Below are positions 47,225 through 59,500 of a stretch of 64,000 nucleotides of DNA, one piece after another (the stretch's first letter is position 1; each line of letters begins with the position of its first letter). The position numbers and the translations under genes are program-made. The notes beneath the pieces were generated by a model. The model was not told where the DNA came from and searched no databases. It saw only the letters and a list, made by a program, of their open reading frames with translations. This DNA is from Branchiostoma floridae. Taxonomy: Eukaryota; Chordata; Leptocardii; Amphioxiformes; Branchiostomatidae. The stretch covers positions 9,508,267 to 9,572,266 of the forward strand of contig NC_049979.1 in the NCBI RefSeq assembly GCF_000003815.2, in the 5' to 3' direction.

Positions 47225-50200
47225 TCAGGGTTTCACAGCTGCCTTGACTGACTCAGGCATCCTGCCCAGGTACCAGTCATGATCGCTGTACGTGGCCAGG
47301 ACACCTCCAGTGTTGGGGTGCTTCACATCCCTGTGGTACTGCAGGGCGTTCCCGTGGATGTCCGTCAGCTTGCCCCCCAGGGCGTGGAGGATGGCTTCAG
47401 GTGCACAGGTGTCCCACTTCTTGCAGCCAGGTGTGGCAAACACATACGCATGAGCCTTTCCTTCAATAACTAGCAGCACCTGTAAATCATGATGAGACAG
47501 TCTTGGCATGACATGCTGTTGTAATGCATCAGTGAAGGTTAGTTAGACATCCAGGTAATAAGATACACAATATTCAGATTTACTCAAGCAACTGGACAAG
47601 TTTAGTTAAAAGTTATCAAAACTAATCATATGCTTGAGTGACTTTTGTATTGTGTATGCTTGTGTAATGTTTTGCAAAAAAGTTACAAATCAGTAGAATT
47701 TTTTTTAGGATCAATGAATAGTTCCTATCCTATGTTACACCTTACAGTAGGTACACCCAGGTTTATGAGTGACAACACAATCAGTGTCATTGTCTCCATA
47801 CCTTGTGCCCAGCTCCCCCCACCCTCAGGACTTCATCAGGCTGCATGGCCTCTATGGACTCTGTCACCAGCTTGTTGGAGTGGGATCTAAAAACATCAGA
47901 TGTATCCATGTAATAATATATATAGAATGATGATAAAGATATGTCAATGAAGGTCTGTCATCCATGTAATAAGATACACAGTAGAATAGTTACTCGAGCA
48001 ACTGCTGAGATTTCATAAATGGTCAGAAATTTCAGATAAAATCCACCATCTTTCTTCTAGAAAATCTAATCAGTTGGCTGAGGAACTTTCGTGCTGTGGC
48101 TGATACAGGTAAACCATACACAGGTAAACCATACACAGGTAGTATGCAAATCTCTAGGCAGATTTACCAGTGGCATAAGATAGTATCAATAGCTTGACAA
48201 GAAGTATAGCCATCCAAAGGTAATCAGCTAGCTACTGGAAGCTATAACTCCCTTTAGCCAGTCATACTCCTTGCCCTTGGCCAACCCTGATACTATCTTA
48301 TGCCACTGGTAAATCTGCCTGGAGATTAGTATTATGCTACCATACCAAATCAAAAATACCATGTGACAGGGCTTTCGCCAGCTCGGAATTTTTTTCCGTC
48401 AGCCAATTCCAATTGTCGCAAAAACCACAAAAACCACGATTAGAAGGACTGAACTGAGACCTTGAAAAACGGGTTTTAATGAGATTATAGTATGCGAAAG
48501 GGCGCCGACACACATTGTCAGCAATCAAAACAATAGCAAAACAAACAGTGTGTGGCTTTTATGGCCATGGACGGCGTCCCCAAGCCGCCTGTAGCTTCCA
48601 CCAAGGATTTTTGTCCGTCAAGGTTGACAGATTGGTTTGAAAATTTTTCCGTCAGACGCAGCAAATTTCCGTCAATTGACGGAAAAACGGACGCTGGCTA
48701 GAGCCCTGCCATGTGACCCAAAAAGTCCAAAGAAAATTTTTGAAAAGCATTAAAAAAACAGGACACTGCCTTAGCCTCTATGTTATGGCTGTGCCTTATT
48801 TTGAGTTTGAGAAGAGGGAATCTTGACAAAAGTACCAATTTTCATGACAGGTCAGACAACAGTGTACCTGGTGGTGGTTACAATCCTTTTGTCAGCAGGC
48901 GGAACCAAACGCTCCACACCAAATGCTCCCAGTCCAACAATACCCCACATGGTACGACCAAGAGTCGCTCCTGGACCAGCCTTGTAGTTGTAGTAAGGCT
49001 GGTTAATGACTCCTGCCACTGCCTTCCCATTCACAGCCACACCTATCAACACTGTTACATGGTCCAGGAAACCTAAGGAGGAAAATAACAAGTTTTTATT
49101 GTCATCACTGGATCGTTGTCTTCTTTTTTCTACCTTATTACATTGCCCTTGAATATTACATCAAGATTTGCAGAGTCATATCATGGCTTGTTCCCCGTCC
49201 ACAAAGTTCTTATGACTTAAAATAATCATACATGTACCAGTAACAGTGAACATATCCTATAACCAAGGACGTTATATAACCAAGCACCTTTAAAAACAGA
49301 ACGTGTCAAGTACTAACCTTCTGTGTATTCCTTAGTACCATCCAGAGGGTCCACCCATACGACCACCTGTGTGAGGGACATGCCAATGAAAATGAAATGA
49401 TTAACACCATCTCCTTAGCTTGCTGTGGTCAAATCTTCATGCAACAGACCTCCTTTTTATCATCTTAGAGGAAGGACAAAAATGTTGCATACCAACTTTA
49501 CACCATCCGCCTCAAAATCAAAACAGTAATTGCATCAAGGCCTTAAGTACATGTATGTTATTTTGGGGTAACTGCTGGTGCCATAGCCTGTTATCTATAC
49601 TTACATCTTCATCCTTAACAGCCTGGAGGTCTTGAGGACAAACTGCTTTCAACACCTCCTCTGACAACCCAGTCTCCAGGTGTGACTCATCCACTACCTC
49701 ATCTGTTGGCTCCTTAACAGGAAAAATACAAGACAAATAAATGAGGGAGAAATAAAGAGAAAAGTTATCAGTTGCCAATAGACAAAAGAATACAATTATC
49801 AACACTATTATGCAAAATGAAATTAAATTCTTTCTCTCCTTACAATATCTGGCAACACTACACAGTTAGTTTTGCTTCCATTCAAAATCTAAGTTGTTTT
49901 GAAAACTATAATACTATGAGTGTTACTTAATGCAACTTAGTCATATAATAGTTATATGAATAAGTTGCAATGGTCCTGTATGGAACACAAACCATGTACT
50001 ATGGGAAAAAAATGAAAGTATTTTTCATGTCTCACCTCCTCTCCTATGATGGTGACCTTAGGGAACTGTCTGGACAGTGACTGTACAATACACTCCTGAG
50101 CAGAGCGGTCAGCCTGGGTCTGCAGGTCGTTTTTCCCTCCCTAATGAGAAAAAGAGAACTAGAAATCAGAAATGATAGTAAATTGAAGAGCACTTCAAAC

Positions 50201-51474
50201 TTGAACCTCAAATTTCTAATCTCCAAGCAGATCCTACTGTGACATAAGATTGTATCATAAAGCTGGCCAAGAAGTTTAAGCTGGTCGGGGAGTTTCATTT
50301 GCAAATGAATTTCCTTGGCCAAATGACTCTTTGGTCTGAGCTTTATGATACTATCTTATGCTAAGATAGGATATGTTTGGAGATCACAAATTCCTACATG
50401 GCCATAGAATCTATTCTATTTCACCTTATACCCAGGTAAATCCTGTTTCCCAGAGGGTGCTTTGCTAGAATATCCCATTGTGCATGTGACAGCTTACAAT
50501 GCTTGTTGACTTTAGGAAGTGAATTGCATTCTTTGCTAGAATTGCAAGTCATTCTTAGTACAGTAACATACCAGGCAAAGAAAGGGGCATAGTTCAGTAT
50601 CGCTTTATACACAAATTGACATGACATATAAAGCATTTAGAAAGTGCATGGTCATGGTGACATATCTCATAAGAACAGCTGTTGTAGCATTAAGTTATAC
50701 TATTATAATAAAATACTGGATACTTAAAGTTACTACTACAAAGGCAAAGGCTATTCCTGACAACAATAATCTTTTTTCGCCGTCTTTTTTTCACTATCAG
50801 TAGGACGTTAAAAGAGAATTATGTTGCACTAATGACAGGATGATTTTTTCAGGGGGTGTTCCTGTCAATATTAGTTTTACTACTGATGTCAGTAGCCATG
50901 CCAATGTATTAATGTTATTTAATTAATGTTTTTTATCATTAATCATGCAGCACTATAACTGCCTGTGTGGCAATTGCAGTCAGCATTCTCAGCATATTAA
51001 CTGACCCCAATAACTTCTGTTTGTAAACCTACTATTATTGTAAAAGGCCTGGATCGGGTTCTCAGGGGAAAACTTGATGTGTCTGCAACAAAATCAATGG
51101 CTCATTGCTCTGAATAATTATGCTCAGACAATGCAAAATTTTGTTGGTCACTTGTCATTCTATTTTATTACTTGCAACAAACATTTGCACAAATATGTTG
51201 TTGTTGTTGTTGTTGTTGTCCTCATTTAACGTCTATTATTTCGCTAGACGTGGTCTCTTGGTGCTGAGTAACACATGGTTCGCTTTAGAGTCAATAGTCT
51301 CTCTTGGTATTTAACTCTTGGTTCTTTTACAAATATTAAACCGTTTACCTTTTCTACCACCCCCAGCTCTCCGCTGTTGAACACATCCCTGACGATCGTT
51401 CCTGCCTTTTCCGCTACAGAAACTGATGCGGCCACCAGACGGAGCAGTAGAGGAGCACCTGTGTTACCTGCCAT
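47225..51474 (-). CDS. BPNT1: 3'(2'),5'-bisphosphate nucleotidase 1 (PAP phosphatase)
   Basis: Seven coding exons: complement(47225..47479, 47802..47886, 48868..49072, 49318..49366, 49605..49712, 50036..50140, 51349..51474). Phases close to give 310 residues (human 308). The enzyme hydrolyses 3'-phosphoadenosine 5'-phosphate (PAP) to AMP, clearing the by-product of sulfation. It is a Mg-dependent, lithium-inhibited member of the FIG/IMPase fold. Metal and catalytic motifs are intact: IIGEEE (73-78), [14 protein letters not shown] (117-130) and [17 protein letters not shown] (246-262). Start [20 protein letters not shown] aligns with human MASSNTVLMRLVASAYSIAQ. An in-frame ATG 13 codons upstream (51513, [16 protein letters not shown]) would add a short hydrophobic/basic leader if transcribed. 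Introns carry several MITEs (48149, 48367, 50218) and two copies of a short dispersed repeat. It is head-to-head with SCYL1. Confidence 0.95.
47541..47600. repeat. Dispersed short repeat, copy 1
   Basis: A block reading GACATCCAGGTAATAAGATA and ending TACTCAAGCAACTG recurs at 47944-48005 and, with more changes, at 57617-57715 (GACATTCAGGTAATAAG ... GTTGCTTGAGTAACT, the second half inverted). All copies are intronic (BPNT1, SCYL1). Identity is unknown. Confidence 0.6.
47944..48005. repeat. Dispersed short repeat, copy 2
   Basis: Same block as at 47541: TCAATGAAGGT, then CATCCATGTAATAAGATACA and TTACTCGAGCAACTG, in BPNT1 intron 5. Confidence 0.6.
48149..48327. mobile_element. 179-bp MITE, copy 1 of a two-copy family
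   Basis: About 40-bp terminal inverted repeats: AATCTCTAGGCAGATTTACC ... GGCATAAGATAGTATCA on the left, and the near-exact inverse TGATACTATCTTATGCC ... GGCAGATTT-type sequence on the right. The flanks share AGTAT. It lies in BPNT1 intron 5. Confidence 0.7.
48367..48708. mobile_element. 342-bp hAT MITE with perfect 8-bp target duplication
   Basis: The ends CAGGGCTTTCGCCAGC and GCTGGCTAGAGCCCTG are imperfect inverses of CAGGG type. The element is flanked by CCATGTGA on both sides (48359-48366 and 48709-48716), an exact 8-bp duplication diagnostic of hAT insertion. Internal sub-repeats are built on TTCCGTCA. There is no transposase, so it is non-autonomous. It lies in BPNT1 intron 5. Confidence 0.85.
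50218..50384. mobile_element. 167-bp MITE, copy 2 of the family at 48149
   Basis: Termini AATCTCCAAGCAGATC ... CATAAGATTGTATCA and TGATACTATCTTATGC ... TTTGGAGATC are related to the 48149-48327 copy. The interior differs. It lies in BPNT1 intron 1, just upstream (in gene sense) of exon 2. Confidence 0.6.
51197..51219. repeat. (TTG)n microsatellite
   Basis: Seven or more TTG units, in BPNT1 intron 1 near the exon 1 donor. Confidence 0.85.
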
Positions 51475-51964
51475 CGCCACACTGTGCAATAGTAATCTGG
51501 GCAAATTAAACATTTCTGCATGTGAGTACAAGTGTCCGTATGGTCAGAAATTGCCGGTATTTACTAGGAGGTAAGAACTGACAATATCACTGTATTGAAG
51601 ACGGCAAAACTGAAGGCTCAGCCTCTAACACATCAACATAAAACATAATTATATCAAAGATATAATAATAAAATGGTATTTTATGTTGTTAGAATAAAAT
51701 ATTTTACTTGACGGTTGTTACTAATGCATTTGTCTAATCTTCTTTCCGGTGTAAGAATTCAATTATACCTCCTAACAAGCTTGCTCTCAACTTTGACCTA
51801 ACGTAGAGCGGCTTTGTGGTTTTACGACAAAAATATAAATTTTACGGCAGATGTTGGTGCGCAGGTACGTAATCTGTGCACTCAAAAAAGTTTGCAGACG
51901 TGAAAGTGGGGAGGGCGAGTAGATGTTGTTAGATCATTGATGTTTTTCTCTTGATTAATTCGAC
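51475..51964. promoter_or_regulatory. Divergent promoter between BPNT1 and SCYL1
   Basis: Start codons are 490 bp apart on opposite strands. A CTTTCCGG (ETS-type) motif lies near 51743, and CpGs are clustered in 51790-51960. There is no TATA box at an expected spacing. Confidence 0.45.
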
Positions 51965-53506
51965 ATGTGGTCATTCTTCTCGAGAGATCCTACAGCTAAC
52001 TTCGCGTTTGAAATCGGGGATGTGGTGACGGGGCTAGAGGAGAAGTCTATCTGGACCCTACACAAGGGAAAACGGAAGGTGGGCTGACGTCCTGATCTTG
52101 TCTCGATCGGTCGCCTTGATGTTGCCGACGTGGCTGGATATATGTTGTAACGTTACCTTGGTTGTTGTGTCTTACCCAAAGTTTTGTACTTTTATTTTAT
52201 AAACGTTCAATTAGAATATAGATCAGTCGCTTTTTTGGGGGTGAAATATTTGTTATGATAGCTATGAAACAAGGAGCTTTTAGCTCCTTGCTATGAAATA
52301 ACTTTCGTTGCGGAGCGAATTATCCACTGAATATATCACCATAATTTTCAGTTGGAAGTACGATGTGTTTATAGAAATTAAACTGATATATTTTGTTCAT
52401 ACAGGCTAATGGGGAACCAGTCTCAGTTTTCGTGTTTGACGTTAAGGACTATAATGAGACCCAGGTGAGTTTCGCGAGACAAAACTTGAAAAAAAAGAAA
52501 AGAATGGAACTTGGAAGAGTACTGAAAGCACATACCTGTGAGGAAGTTGAAGAGATGCGTCTGTCTCACTCTAGATTTGTGGAATAGTGAGATTGACTAG
52601 GCAGGGTAGACAAGTGACATGAAAACTAAAAACTCTGGATGGACAGGTTTGACTATTTATCATCCAAATGTCATGGGCTGGTACTATTTCAGTATTTGTC
52701 TTAGGCCAATAGAAAAAAAGATGTTAGAATTGTCTATTAAACCTCCATTTGCATGTATTGAATGATGTAAGATCAAATGTTCTGCGTAATGGTAATGTAT
52801 TAATAACTTAATTGCATGTTCTTGCCCGAGGGCTAATTGCAATGAATTATAACAAATTTGACTAATGATAGCTTATTTTTTCTGATTCCCTTGAAAATGA
52901 AATCAAGAGTCAATTCCAGGAAGGATCCTTGTGATTGGTGTGAAAGTTGAAGTAGAAAAATATTGAAAAAAATAAAGAATGTCAGAAAAGACATGTTTCA
53001 CCTTGCAGCTCATTCTGTGCAGTACATTGCATGGCATGAATACTATATGTCTTTACACGTCTTGTGACAGGCATAATTGTCCAATGATTTATTTGAGTAA
53101 TTTAGAGAAGATAAATCATTGGGTAGTTATACCTGTGATAGGACAAGCAAAGAACTGTAAAAATATGATGTCATTTCACTAAATGTTATTGTATTCAAAT
53201 TTTCAGCTCAAAAATATCAAAAGTCACCAGTATTAAAACGAAGATCTGCATGGTCAACACAAATCTTTAGTTTAAGTTACTAACAGTGTTTTTGAATGTA
53301 CTGTTTTTTGGTTTCTAGATGCAGACAGCCAGAACCTCGCTGAAAAGACTCAAAACACTTCGTCATCCCAATGTTGTTACCTATGTTGACAGTTTAGAGG
53401 TAAGCAACACAGTCCCTCTGCGTTGAGAATAAATGACATTGTTTCATGTCTCAATATTGAAAATAACTAGCACATATATATATATAGAGAGAGAGAGACC
53501 CAGGTG

Positions 53507-53560
<54 letters not shown>

Positions 53561-56500
53561 AAAATCTCCTTTACTTTCTGTAATAGTACATTGATGAGAT
53601 GTTATGTTGTACTTTACCCTCTACAGACAGACAAGACAGTGTATGTGGTCACTGAACCAGTGGTTCCCTTGGTAACATATATAGCTGAGCAAAAACCCAA
53701 TGAACTGGTCATCTCATGGGGTTTGCACCAAATAGTGGTAAGTTCTCTGCAGTGAAAAACATCTAAGTATGCATTCTAGCTAGTACTTTGATTAAACTGA
53801 ATAGAAGTACTAAGTTTTAAAGTTCAATGAGATTTTATTCAAAATATTGACCTTTAGTTTTTCATTGTAGTGATAATGAATTGTAAGGAAGGGAATGTGA
53901 TGGCTATCTCAGTATGAATAGCTGACATTTAGTTTTGTCAGGTGAACAGTAACGAGCAAAAATCATTGTAATGTAGGAAGGCAGGAAAAATATTTTTATG
54001 TTTTTGACCTTTGGATATTTCCAATCTTATATATCAATCTCAAAGAAAGAGGACTAGGACTTACGGTCAGAAAGGAAATGGTGGATTATAATAAGGCCTA
54101 TTAAAAAATGTGTTTCCTGTCCAAAGTCTAAAAATAGATTAAAAAATCTGTACCTAAAGGTCGTAATTTTTTTCAGGACTGAAACAGGAAACAACAGTAT
54201 TTTTCCAAGGCCTGTATATCACACTAAGACTTTTCCCTCTTTCCCATCCAGAAAGCCTTGAGCTTCTTTGTGAATGATGTGAATCTGATCCACAACAACG
54301 TGTGCAGTGCCTCCGTGTTCGTGGACCCTGGTGGGGAATGGAAGCTGGGCGGCGTGGACTACATGTACCCAGCCACGGGGGAGGGCAGCATCCCTCCTGT
54401 GAAAGTCCTACCTGCACTGGAGAGGTACGACCCACCGGAGAAGAATGACCTGAGCAGAGGGAGGAAGGCTGAGAAATGGTCAGTATTGGATGTCTTTATT
54501 GAAGATTGTTCTATCTTATTAATTGGACAGTCAAACCTGTGCTAGTGACCACCTCTGTATAATGCTATTGTATCTGGATTTGGTGGTCCTTTAGATTATT
54601 GTTCCCGTTAATCAAAGCATTTAGAATCTTGTCTATCATTAAAAGATGTTCCAATAGATGCAGTTCTAACTGAAATTTCTTGCATATACTCTGTTGGTAC
54701 TGATGTGGACATTTGAAATGGATAGGTCCTCTGACATGTGGGGTCTGGGCTGTCTGATCTGGGAAGTCTTCAATGGACCTTTGCCGAGAACTTCAGCACT
54801 TAAAGCACTGGGGAAGGTGGGTCAGCTGCTATATACAGATTGTTTAATGATTGTCAACATACAAGTAAACTTTGTTGATTATGGTTACGAGAATAATGAC
54901 TGTATGATTGATAATGATGCTTCAGGACCTCCAGATCTGCAGGATGATGTGCTAATGTCATTTTTTCAGTATGACTTCTTCTTTCAACTGCTTGCTAAAT
55001 ACACCAGTCTTATGACTTTACATGCTATGCCAAATCACTTTCTTCACCACTGCTCTATTCTGTTGTCTTTATAAAGTTTATAGAACATAATCTTTTTCAC
55101 TAATCTGATTGCATGGTGATCAATAGGAAATGCACATTATTTTTGGCAATTTTATTTCATACAAATGATTCAGAATACTTGATTCCAAAATAGCACCTAG
55201 TTATAACCACTTATCACTAAAATAATTCAATAGCTTGTGGAAATCAGTTATCAGCACTAACTTTGACATAGTATTGGACCCACATTGACTGGCTGGTTGT
55301 TTCAAATTTTGACTGGCTATTTATCTGCAGCCTTGGGTGTATTGAACAATGGAGGCATAAGCCTGATCCAACTATGATACAAATTTGTCAAAAATCAAAA
55401 TACAGTGAAACTTCGGCAAAATCACCATGCAGTAACACAGCTCTTTTTACTACTCCATACCTCTTGTTCTTCCCTACACTTCTCATTAGGTTGGAACTGA
55501 TGGAAAAAGTCAAGAAGGGGTGATTGTATTGTCTTTTTATCATGCATTTTTTTTGTATGTTTTTGGTGATCATCGCTTTATAATTTTGTGCAGAGGTCCG
55601 AAAGCATCTCGTTTTTGAACCCAGCTGTTTTTGTTCTACAGATCCCAAAGTCCCTGGTGCCCAACTACTGTGAGTTAGTCGGTGCCAACCCTAAAGTTCG
55701 TCCCAACCCTGCCAACTTCATCCAGTCCTGTAGGAAACCAGGTGGCTTCATGAAGAACAGTTTTGTGGATACTAACCTGTTCCTGGAGGAACAACAGGTA
55801 CAAACAGTCAGTCTAGTTTTCAATTCCAGTTGAGGAGATGGATCAAAACCACTGCAAGATTACTGGCTAGATACTGTAAGTCTTGAAACTTTTCGTTGTC
55901 ATTATTTTTACAGTGACCTCTGCACTGCAAATTCATGACACTTGGAAAATATGTCTCCTTTGTATGACTACTGTACTACAGTATTGTTTCAACTGTAGGA
56001 TTCAAAACACTGTAAAAAAAACCCTTTTCCTCCTACTGTGAAATGAAACCATCGAAAGGTTATTCACAGTAAGCACAGTGTTAGAGAGACTTACATGTTC
56101 CTTTGCAGCTAGAGCCTATGCATCTACATGTGACAAGCTCTTAATTTGGAATACTACTAACATAGTAGTCAGCCATTAGTCAAGTTACAAAATACTATAC
56201 TATGCTCAGTATGTTTGCTTACTGTCCCTCTCCTAGATCAAGGATCAGAATGAGAAGACGAAGTTCTTCAGTGAGCTGACTCCCAAGCTGGATGACTTCC
56301 CAGACAACTTCTGTAAACACAAGATCTTGCCACAGTTACTGAATGCATATGAGTTTGGCAATGCTGGCCCTTCTGTGTTGGCACCTCTATTCAAAGTGAG
56401 GAAATTTTTAATCTTTAATTTCATTCTACATATTGATCCAAGATAGTGAGAGATGTAGGTAACTATGCTAGTGAATATTGGGTTCAAGGAGTTGAGGTTA

Positions 56501-59500
56501 GTTTCAGGATGTCAGAAGAGTTAAGATCAAGAAATACTAGTAGTTGGATACAAGCAAATTAAAATACAGCCTCATCAAGCCAAATTCACACAGCAGGAAA
56601 AGAGCTTGACTCTCCAGTGATTTGGAAATTCAGCTTTATTTCTCTGAACTGTTTATACAGTTACAGTTGTTTCCTTAAGGCTTCAAGTCAGCTATTAAGT
56701 ACAAACATGTATTACTAAACTATTCAGTAGTGAGTAATACAAGTTTATTTTGCAGCTTGGAAGACTCCTTGATCAAGAAGACTACCAGAAGAAAATAGTC
56801 CCATGTGTGGTGAAGCTCTTCTCATCTACTGATAGGTCAACAAGAATCAAACTTCTAACGCAGGTAATATTGTCATTTTCTTTGTTACAAGTGCTACATT
56901 CCTGATTGAGTATCCTCTGAAATGCTGTTTCACACATCAAAGCGGCAAACTTCAAGTGGCTTTGTCTGAATTTTGCAAACATTTTGTGACATCGCTGATG
57001 ACCTGAAGAAAATGTAAAAAAAAATCCTGTCAAATGGGACATAATGTTTGAAAACGTTGCACATGTCTGTATCATCAAGGCACAGAAGGATTGGTGCTCA
57101 AGAGAGCCTTGGGCAGGGTTTAACTTTTGGAAAACCATGAAATTGCATGACTTCTTATTTTTGAATATGTGTGTTTCAGATGGACTTGTTCATCGAGCAC
57201 TTACAGCCCGCTACAATCAATGACCAGATCTTCCCTCCGATTGTTCATGGCTTCATGGACACCAACCCTGCCATCAGGGAACAAACAGTCAAGGTAGGTT
57301 GATGTCATCATTGCTGCATATCCGGACCTACATGTACTGAGACAGGCCATCATTGTTTTCCATTGTCTCTTGTCAGTTGCCCCTCCCATCTGCAACCCAT
57401 CTCTTGGGTAAGTTGAATGAACTGGAGAAGAAAATCATAAAGGCATCAGTTGACACTGCAGCTGTGCTATATTGTGGAAGCCTTGCTTTCTCTGCAGGGT
57501 GTGCACCTTAGTAGGAAATTATGCCATCTGTGCCCCTGTGCCTAGGGTAGGAGCTGGCCCCTAGTCATTTGTCTTTAATGACTTGGTGACTGGGGTTGGC
57601 AAACTGCTATTTGTATGTCAATGAAGTTTAGACATTCAGGTAATAAGTTAGACCAAAAAGCAATTACTGACAGAAGACGTTTCCCAAATCATATCCAGTT
57701 GCTTGAGTAACTACTTTTTGCTATTTGTATGCTTTGTAAACCAACATTTTTTTTTGTAGGTCTCCTTATTTCATGACCAAACTTACAGCAGGTAATTGAT
57801 ATGTTGTTATTTTGTGCTCAGGCTATGCTGCTGATGGCTCCCAAACTGAATGACAAGAACCTGAATACAGAACTGATGAAGCATTTTGCCAGACTTCAGT
57901 CCAAGGATGATCAGGGTGGCATCAGAACAAACACAACTGTGTGCCTGGGGAAGATTGCATGTCATCTCAACCCACAGGTGTGGAAAAAACTGACACAAGA
58001 GAGCATTCACTAGCCTCCATAGCAGGCTCTCTATGGGCTTTTTTGGCACTTTTTGTACTGGGTCGCTGATTGCTGGCCTCTCTCATAGCCGCCCATTTTA
58101 GAGCCTGCATCTTTTCGGCCTTACAAAGTACTATTAGAAAACGATTAGGGCGATTAACAAGGAGGTGCGAATTCCCTGCCTGCCGTGGACGGCTAATAAA
58201 CTGCACGCATCTCCGCCGGACGCGGACAGTGGGCTGTCATGCCCCGTGTGCACTGACCCGACAATTCTCTAACGGTTTTGGGGTCAAACTGTTTTTAAAA
58301 AATATGCCCACGTCCATCCATCGGACTCCAGGCTCTGTTTGCGTGTTTCCCGATCTCACTGAATGACACAAGTACAGGCAACGCCACATAAAGGGAACAA
58401 ATCTCTGGTGAACTTCTCAACGTTTGGCGAGAATAACGTAGCAAATATGGCGGGCTTGACTACCCTTGACCCCGCCGCAGCTACGTAAGATCTATTTTTT
58501 AAAATTATTTTGTCTCTAAGTCAAGAAAATATGGCATTTTTGCGAACCAAGCTTAGAAAAACATATTTAACAGTTCATGATATTTCGGAAAATCCGTCAT
58601 ACAACGTTTGAAACACCAAAAACGTCACGATGCCAGCAAAAACGAGTTCACGGATGTACGGGGGCGGCGGGTGTTGGTAAACAAGCATGCTCTATGCAAA
58701 TGAGCAGATGGCGGCCGGGAGGCGCGTGTCGCCAGAGTTGTAAAATACTTGCAGCCGACATGCGAATTGCCTCTCACGGAGTTGTGAATTATTCCTAACG
58801 TATGTGTTAATAGGGCAGATGAATGGCTAATCGTTTTCTAATAGTACTTTGTAAGGCCGAAAAGATGCAGGCTCTAAAATGGGCGGCTATGAGAGAGGCC
58901 AGCAATCAGCGACCCAGTACAAAAAGTGCCAAAAAAGCCCATAGAGAGCCTGCTATGGAGGCTAAGCATTCACATTGAAAGATAGTTTTGCTACGTGATC
59001 AAATGTTTGAATTCTGTTCACTGCACCTTTTTTTAGTGTCTTATTAGTTTTGTGATTCGTGAATTTCAGGTTAAGTTGTTGATAGGTTAAACAAAACGAA
59101 ACCTCTTCATATGACAGTCAATTCATAGCATCTGTCTTCCAAGATCAAAAAAATTTGCAGCTTTCAATGTCATGAATAAACAATAGTTGAGAGTCCAGTG
59201 TCCTTGTTTATTTCATTTGCAGACAAGACAGAAGGTGCTTGGTTCAGCCTTTACGCGGGCCATGAAGGACCCGTTCCCCCCAGCCAGAATAGCGGGTGTG
59301 ATGGCCATGGCTGCCAACCAGAAGTACTTCCCTCTGAAGGATGCTGCCACCAAGGCTCTCCCTACCCTCTGTACACTCACGGTCGACCCAGAGAAGGGAG
59401 TTAGGGACCAGGTGTGATAGTTACTAGTATATGAATTTAGAATTAATTCAAAATTATCTTCCCGTAGCATCAGTCTTGGAAATACTGTCATTTCTGAAAG

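Noticed and set aside
51511-51513. Upstream ATG giving BPNT1 a leader MFNLPRLLLHSV
   Set aside because: Homology starts at the downstream MAG; kept as an alternative only.
57987-58206. Open frames across 57967-58366
   Set aside because: They run through the 138-bp MULE arm and carry no homology.
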